NCBI GenBank assembly: GCA_947039485.1
Contig: CAMQZC010000008.1
Coordinates: 20,879 to 84,878 of the forward strand
DNA: 64,000 nt
Origin: an uncultured Verrucomicrobiales bacterium
GTDB lineage: Bacteria; Verrucomicrobiota; Verrucomicrobiia; Verrucomicrobiales; Akkermansiaceae
Reading direction: 5' to 3'
In this document: piece after piece, positions 59,101 through 64,000 of the stretch
How positions within the stretch are numbered: the stretch's first letter is position 1
Layout: the number at the start of each line of letters is the position of its first letter
Position numbers and translations under genes: made by a program
The notes under the pieces: generated by a model
What the model saw: the letters and a program-made list of their open reading frames with translations, nothing else
Told to the model about the DNA's origin: nothing
Databases searched by the model: none

Positions 59101-61690
59101 GAAAGACGCGCAGCAGCAGCTCAAGATCGCTAAAGTGGAGACCTGTACCCGGCTCATCGAGGATGAGCAGCTTTTTCTCACCCTCAGCCTCAGAGAGCAG
59201 GCGTGCGAGCTTGAGACGTTGATTCTCACCACCTGAGAGCGTATTGAGGGGCTGGCCGAGGCCTAGATGTCCAAGCCCGACATCAAGCAGAATCTGCAGG
59301 CGCGAAACAATGCGACGCGCACGCACATTAGACTCATTGGCAAAGAGTTCTTGGGCTTGTCGAACATCCAGCGCGAGCATCTCCGCCATGTTATAGCCCA
59401 GCAGTTGCAGGCTGAGAGCTTGGGGGCTGTATCGAGCACCCTCGCAGAGCGCGCAGGGGACAAAGATATCAGAGAGGAACTGCATCTCAACTTTCTCCTG
59501 ACCGAGACCCGCACAGCGAGCACAGCGACCATCGCCGCTATTGAACGAGAAGTAACCAGGCTTGAGCCCACGCGCGGCAGCAGCAGGCTCTGCCGCATAG
59601 AGGGCGCGGACATCCTCAAAGACGCCCATATAGACAGCTGGGGTCGAGCGCGGCGTGCGCACAATAGGGCTCTGATCGACAAGCAGCACATCAGAGAGCG
59701 CAGCCAAGCCATCAATGGAGTCCATGGACTGCTCAGCCTCATCATCTAGCGACCCGGGGTGCGCATGGCCATAGATGACTTGACAGGCGAGCGAGCTTTT
59801 ACCACTCCCCGAGACACCCGTGAGGCAGGCGTAGAGACCGAGGGGGATATCAACATCAAAATTGCGCAGGTTGTGGCAGTTCACCCCGCGCAGGCGCAGC
59901 ATCTTCTTGCTCTTGCGCCTCTTTTTTGGCAGGGCAATTTGACGCCTACCAGAAAGATACTGAGCCGTGATCGAGTCAGACTTCGCCAGCTCTGAGGGAG
60001 TGCCCGCAAAGACGAGATGCCCCCCAGCAGCCCCACTACCAGGGCCTAGATCTATGAGGTAATCAGCCGCACGCATGACAGATTCCTCATGCTCAACAAC
60101 AACAAGGCTATTGCCCCTCTCGGCGAGGCGGCGCATGGAGGCAATGAGACGCTCGGTATCGCGCGCATGCAAACCGACGGTGGGCTCATCGAGCACAAAG
60201 AGAGTCTCAGTGAGTGCCGCACCGAGGCATGCCGTAAGACTCACGCGCTCAATCTCCCCCCCCGAGAGGGAGCGTGTGAGGCGATTTGCCGCTATGTAGC
60301 CCAGTCCCACCTCACAAAGGTAGGCAACGCGGCTGCGAAACTCACGTGCCGCCTGCTGGAGGCTGCGATCATCACCCAGTCGAGGCAGCACCTGCTCATC
60401 GAGCCATGGCAGTAGCTCATCCATGGGCATCGCCTGCAGCTCAGGCACCGTCTTGGCGCCTACCGTAAAGGCCAGAGCCTCGGGGCGCAGCCGCCCACCA
60501 TGGCAGGATGAGCAAACCGAGTAGACGCGGTAGTAGCCGAGAAAAACACGCACGCTCATCTTGTGGGCGTGCTTCTCCATATCGGCAAATATCCCATCAA
60601 AGCCATACCAAAGCCCCTGTGCGCTAGCCTCCCATGGGTCAAGCTCAGCAGCCTCTCCATGGATGACCCAAGCACGCTCATCATCACGCAGCTTCTCCCA
60701 AGCAATCTTGAGGCGCACAGCCTTGCGCTTGCGATTAGCGGCAATGAGATCATCATAGCACGCCGAGAGCGTCGCCGAGCTGAGCATCTTGAGAGCCCCA
60801 TCCGCAATGCTTTTATCAGCAATCACGCCACGCGTATAATCGTAGGAGATAGAGCGACCATAGCCCTTGCAGTCGGGGCATGCACCCAAGGGAGAATTAC
60901 CAGAAAAAAGACCAGGGCGAGGCTCTAGCAAGGGATACCAGTCCGCGCGATAGGAGCTCGTAGGCTGCCAAATCCCCTCCTGTGAGAGCAGGGAGATATG
61001 CAGCACATCCTGCCCAAGACGCATGGCCGTCTCCATCGCCTCCATGAGACGCTGGCGGTTCACATCGCTGATTTTCACGCGGTCTTGGATAAGCATCCAA
61101 GCACCCTCAGGCATGGAGCTGAGGCTAGAGAGCCGCTTCACCTCCCCATCCAGCAGCACACGGAGATAACCTTGCCCCTCAAGAGCTTGACTCATCTCAT
61201 CAAAGCTGCCAACAGGCTCAATCTCAAAGCAGATGAGAGCATCCACCCCCAGCGCAGCCTCAAGCAGACGCAGCACCACGGACTGAGCAGACTCCGGGCG
61301 TATGAGATTACCCTGCGCATCATGACCAATGGCGAGGCGTGCAAAGATGAGCTTGAGATACTCATTGAGCGCAGTCATCGTGCCCACCGTAGAGCGAGAG
61401 TTCTTCACCGAATTGCGCTGACCCAGCGCAATGGCAGGCGGGACATTCTCGAGCGAATCCACATCGGGGCGGCTCATCCTATCCATGAACTGTCGCACAT
61501 AGGGGGAGAAGGTCTCGACATAGCGGCGCTGCCCCTCTGCGTAGAGCGTACTCATCGCCAGCGAGCTCTTACCACTACCGCTGGGACCTGTCACCACGCT
61601 AATACCGCGCAGGGGCAAGTCCACATCAATGGACTTCAAATTATGCTCACGCGCCCCACGAATCTGGATAAAACCAGCCTTAGTCTTCAT
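56192..61690 (-). CDS. uvrA: Excinuclease ABC subunit A, duplicated/fused form (1832 aa)
   Basis: Four Walker A motifs (GPSGSGKSS, GVSGSGKSS, GLSGSGKST, GPSGAGKSS) and four LSGGE signatures; CxxC zinc-binding segments in both halves. Confidence 0.95.
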   Translation of the reverse strand: MKTKAGFIQIRGAREHNLKSIDVDLPLRGISVVTGPSGSGKSSLAMSTLYAEGQRRYVETFSPYVRQFMDRMSRPDVDSLENVPPAIALGQRNSVKNSRSTVGTMTALNEYLKLIFARLAIGHDAQGNLIRPESAQSVVLRLLEAALGVDALICFEIEPVGSFDEMSQALEGQGYLRVLLDGEVKRLSSLSSMPEGAWMLIQDRVKISDVNRQRLMEAMETAMRLGQDVLHISLLSQEGIWQPTSSYRADWYPLLEPRPGLFSGNSPLGACPDCKGYGRSISYDYTRGVIADKSIADGALKMLSSATLSACYDDLIAANRKRKAVRLKIAWEKLRDDERAWVIHGEAAELDPWEASAQGLWYGFDGIFADMEKHAHKMSVRVFLGYYRVYSVCSSCHGGRLRPEALAFTVGAKTVPELQAMPMDELLPWLDEQVLPRLGDDRSLQQAAREFRSRVAYLCEVGLGYIAANRLTRSLSGGEIERVSLTACLGAALTETLFVLDEPTVGLHARDTERLIASMRRLAERGNSLVVVEHEESVMRAADYLIDLGPGSGAAGGHLVFAGTPSELAKSDSITAQYLSGRRQIALPKKRRKSKKMLRLRGVNCHNLRNFDVDIPLGLYACLTGVSGSGKSSLACQVIYGHAHPGSLDDEAEQSMDSIDGLAALSDVLLVDQSPIVRTPRSTPAVYMGVFEDVRALYAAEPAAAARGLKPGYFSFNSGDGRCARCAGLGQEKVEMQFLSDIFVPCALCEGARYSPQALSLQLLGYNMAEMLALDVRQAQELFANESNVRARRIVSRLQILLDVGLGHLGLGQPLNTLSGGENQRLKLARLLSEAEGEKKLLILDEPGTGLHFSDLELLLRVFHRLVDEGHSLLVIEHNIELIKCADYVIDLGPEGGREGGQIVAQGTPEQVSESGRGYTHAYLADALGIKGTPKAAPISTLPSEHETMIADCISLRGARHHQLKNIDVDIRRNEMTVVTGLSGSGKSTLAFDIIFAEGQKRFMDVMSPYARQFTEQMETPDMDSLTGLPPTVAIEQNRSRGGSKSTVGTVTEIWQFLRLLYAKLGTAHCPHCHVPVGRRSAEEIFVLLQAELAKKPASLMLAAPVVRNRKGHYADLARWAEKKKYPLLRADGRLMSPSDFEPLDRYANHDIDIVLAELSVMSGHIRMNGKDCDDVGLQDCLNRALQMGDGFVRLLIAERELLLGTRLSCGSCGESYPEPEPASFSFNSPRGWCMRCLGHGFVSKVSLKEEDKLSALEMELRYDRDVEKAALKEDRREICPACQGARLNSFALGVTLFDCNIASLGSLDATAALSLIKGWHFEGREGDIARNVMLEIEQRLLFLERVGLGYLSLDRSATTLSGGETQRIRLAAQLGSALRGVLYVLDEPTIGLHPKDNQRLLHTLAELKSRGNTLLVVEHDIDTMKQADHIIDLGPGAGIHGGEIIAQGRFEQISQMPDSITGLALAYQAQKKHPYCGKYLPIRGVDYLELKGCCLHNLKDVNLKIPRARFSVVTGPSGAGKSSLIIGSLGPAVREALGAKLPAEQRDLWKSSKGLDSLRALYQVDQSPIGKTPRSTPATYIGIFDEIRKLFASSPDAKRLGFDAGRFSFNTPSGNCESCKGTGMQKQEMDFLPPCSVLCESCRGARYNSRTLQARYKGKNIAEVLEMSMEDAAEYFASQPRLADPLKLLCETGLGYLSLGQASNTLSGGEAQRIKLVAELIKGRRAAMTAIKKGLAMPQDLYLIEEPSIGLHPHDVRLLIGVLRRLVEMGNTVVVIEHNLELIAEADYMIDLGPEAGEQGGVIISQGRVAHVAASKKSVTAPFLRDELGMK

Positions 61691-61729
61691 GGAATGATTC
61701 TAGCATAGCCCCCCGCCGCAATAAAGCTT

Positions 61730-61840
61730 CGTATGTGTCTTGCTGCTGGTATCGGGCTGCAGCAAGCGAGCTCAAGATGATTCTGATTTATTTCTCAGGC
61801 GTACTTTTCTTCATCAATTGATTTAGACGATTCTCAACAT
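61730..61840. repeat. Direct repeat copy 1 (acyltransferase 3' end and downstream flank)
   Basis: cgtatgtgtcttgctgctggtatcgggctgcagcaagcgagctcaagatgattctg... matches 63896-64000 with about 3 mismatches. Confidence 0.95.
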
Positions 61841-63821
61841 GCTTGATCACAAGATCTGATCCATCCACGGAAAAATGATCATCATCCCAATAGATAATTT
61901 CACCTTGATCTCCGTTTATTTTTAATTTGTGCTTATCGGGAAAGAAGAAATCCTCCACATCAACGACAGTGATTAATCCTTCCTTCTCCATATCATCCAA
62001 CAAGAGATTCGTTCGTTGACTTCTCTTTATATAGTCTGCGTAACTTGCTATATTTCCCGTATAATCTGGCGAGAACTTGTACGCGTATGTTCTTGCCTGC
62101 CTATACGCTTTCGAATCAAATCCTTGCTCTGGGCTCGGCTGCAAAACAATCAACGTTTTGCCCATCGCCTTAATAGCATGGGCAAATTGCCTTAAGCCGA
62201 CCTCCATGATACTTGCCGAATCAAGCAAATCGGGCTTCTGCTTATGCTTTAAAACAATCTTCATATAGGGTGGCTCATTATTAGCCCCCTCAATATATGA
62301 ATTTAATCGAGATGAGGCAATCACATAATCAATATTTTCCTGCCTTGACAACCACTCTAAAATTGCTTCCATACGCTCAGATGAGGTATTTCCCTTACCT
62401 ATAACATCTACATGTCTAGCTAAGAGACGCGACCTATTAATATAAAGGCCATTAATTTGATTACGCTCCGAATAAGCATTCATTGCAGACACATAATGCA
62501 TAGCATGACTATCCCCGATCAACACATAGCGAGGATTAACATCTTCGCCAAGCACTTTAAGAGCCTTCGATTCTTCCTCTTCTCCAGCGCTCTTCGGGTA
62601 GTCACCCAAAGTTGAATTTGGTAATTTCTTAAAACCATAGAAACTGCCATCATCTGTGACGATTATCCCCGAAGCCCTCGCTAACACGGGCACTTTTACC
62701 ACGAGCACAGCGTAACTGATGACGAACACCGACGAAAGAGAAGTGATAATCAGACCCCTTTTCAAACTCCAGTTTGTACTAAAACGCACAGGCATCTCCA
62801 CGTACCGCCAAGAGAGGTATGCCATCATCAAAGAAAGCAGAAAAACAGATGCCAGCCCCCATGGATTCTCAGAGTTAAAGCTGTAGTAATTCCAGTAAAC
62901 AATAAGCGGCCAGTGCCACAAGTATAATGAATAGGAAATTTTCCCAACAAAAACGAAAGGAGACGATTTGAGCAGCTTGCCAATCAGCCCGAAACAACCA
63001 TAACGAATGAGCAACGCCGTACCTAAAACAGGCGGTAAGGCCATCAATCCGGGGAACATCGTTGCATCATCATAGGCAAAAAAAGGAAGCACGCAGAGCA
63101 ACAAACCTAGATAGGCATAAATCTTGAAGGAAATCCCCTCCTCCGCGCTATTAACTCGAGGCCAGTAAGCCAGCAGCGACCCAGCCAAAAGCTCCCAGGC
63201 ACGCGTCGGTAATAAAAAGAAATTAAAGGTATCTGCACCAATAATATTACAGAAAATCGATAAGCCTAACGAAGCAAGCGCCAACACAGAGAGAACAACA
63301 AAGCTCCGCCTTATCCCCACACGAAAACAGAGCAACATCAGCAATGGAATAACCATATAAAACTGTTCCTCAACCCCTAAAGACCAAAGATGAAGCAAGG
63401 GATTATTAGCGCTATCTAGGTCAAAATATCCTGAATTCTTATAGAAAAACACATTCGTCACAAAGGCCCCGCTATACCTCGCCGCACGTAGTATCGACTC
63501 CAACCCCTCTCCAGCATAAAGAAAGAGTGATGAGAGCAAGACAGCCAGGATAAGAACCGCGTAAGCCGGAATAATACGCCGTATACGCTTACTATAGAAA
63601 TTAGCAATCGAGAACTGACCCTTCTTTGAGGAATTGAGAATCCCCTGCGTAATCAAATAGCCAGAAATTACAAAGAAAATATCAACACCTACATAACCGC
63701 CGGGGCAAAGCGAGGCAAGAATATGGTAAACAACGATGGGCAAGACCGCCAGCGTCCTAATACCATCGATATGCGGGTAATAATTTTTATGCAAGGTTTC
63801 CACATTACGCTCTGACGACAT
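61788..63821 (-). CDS. OafA/YrhL-type acyltransferase with C-terminal SGNH-like domain
   Basis: HIDGIRTLAVLPIVVYHI; GVDIFFVISGYLIT; LHLWSLGVEEQFY; SGNH-like LIGDSHAMHY and DDDHFSVDGSDL. Confidence 0.9.
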   Translation of the reverse strand: MSSERNVETLHKNYYPHIDGIRTLAVLPIVVYHILASLCPGGYVGVDIFFVISGYLITQGILNSSKKGQFSIANFYSKRIRRIIPAYAVLILAVLLSSLFLYAGEGLESILRAARYSGAFVTNVFFYKNSGYFDLDSANNPLLHLWSLGVEEQFYMVIPLLMLLCFRVGIRRSFVVLSVLALASLGLSIFCNIIGADTFNFFLLPTRAWELLAGSLLAYWPRVNSAEEGISFKIYAYLGLLLCVLPFFAYDDATMFPGLMALPPVLGTALLIRYGCFGLIGKLLKSSPFVFVGKISYSLYLWHWPLIVYWNYYSFNSENPWGLASVFLLSLMMAYLSWRYVEMPVRFSTNWSLKRGLIITSLSSVFVISYAVLVVKVPVLARASGIIVTDDGSFYGFKKLPNSTLGDYPKSAGEEEESKALKVLGEDVNPRYVLIGDSHAMHYVSAMNAYSERNQINGLYINRSRLLARHVDVIGKGNTSSERMEAILEWLSRQENIDYVIASSRLNSYIEGANNEPPYMKIVLKHKQKPDLLDSASIMEVGLRQFAHAIKAMGKTLIVLQPSPEQGFDSKAYRQARTYAYKFSPDYTGNIASYADYIKRSQRTNLLLDDMEKEGLITVVDVEDFFFPDKHKLKINGDQGEIIYWDDDHFSVDGSDLVIKHVENRLNQLMKKSTPEK

Positions 63822-63827
63822 GAGAGA

Positions 63828-63855
63828 ATTATAACTAAGACTAACTTAAAGTCAA
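63828..63855 (-). promoter_or_regulatory. Promoter abutting acyltransferase start codon
   Basis: Minus strand TTGACT-N16-TATAAT, 6 nt before ATG 63821. Confidence 0.65.
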
Positions 63856-63895
63856 TAGCAATACGCCATCACATACCCCTTGCAAAAAGGATCCC

Positions 63896-64000
63896 CGTAT
63901 GTGTCTTGCTACTGGTATCGGGCTGCAGCAAGCGAGCTCAAGAAAATTCTGATTTATTTCTCAGGCGTACTTTTCTTCATCAATTGATTTAGACGATTCT
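63896..64000. repeat. Direct repeat copy 2: start of a probable second acyltransferase copy running off the window
   Basis: Near-identical to 61730-61834, including the codons of the acyltransferase C-terminus. Confidence 0.9.

Noticed and set aside
58241-59236. 331-aa plus-strand ORF opposite uvrA, and similar ORFs at 60998-61708 and 59267-59749
   Set aside because: Mirror ORFs of the uvrA coding strand with no recognisable motifs or start context.

Overview
This 64 kb window reads as mostly core chromosome of a PVC-type bacterium, probably Verrucomicrobiota/Akkermansia-like. That placement is inferred from a PEP-CTERM protein, a TIGR04073-like protein, a GH109-like oxidoreductase and a 1832-aa double UvrA. 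Main contents: carB (partial), rph, a SNF2 helicase, rnz, an LpxR-like protein, ResB/CcsA cytochrome c maturation proteins, secDF, lpxA, rlmH, obgE, coaC, two Aas-like proteins, ahbC plus a TIGR04053-like radical SAM protein, rpsU, purN, a partial ribosomal operon (rplX-rplE-rpsH-rplF-rplR-rpsE-rplO-secY), a carboxynorspermidine dehydrogenase-like gene, a Xer recombinase, meaB, uvrA, an OafA-type acyltransferase and three tRNAs. There is no CRISPR array, rRNA, IS element or intact prophage. Strongest observations: (1) many genes have a sigma70-like promoter whose -10 box ends only 6-10 nt before the start codon, with almost no Shine-Dalgarno sequences, suggesting widespread leaderless or SD-independent initiation; (2) a PEP-CTERM gene is one A short in a poly-A tract right after its ATG, a phase-variation or slippage candidate; (3) a partial tandem duplication left reciprocal gene remnants around a CAT-like gene; (4) a tandem MATE paralog has been reduced to an internally deleted, frameshifted remnant; (5) the surface acyltransferase is flanked by near-identical direct repeats, suggesting a tandem array continuing past the window; (6) two Aas-like proteins have complementary degenerate domains; (7) an exported 18-Cys repeat protein; (8) a ribosomal operon that starts at rplX and lacks rpsN and rpmD. 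All calls come from reading the sequence; no searches were run.
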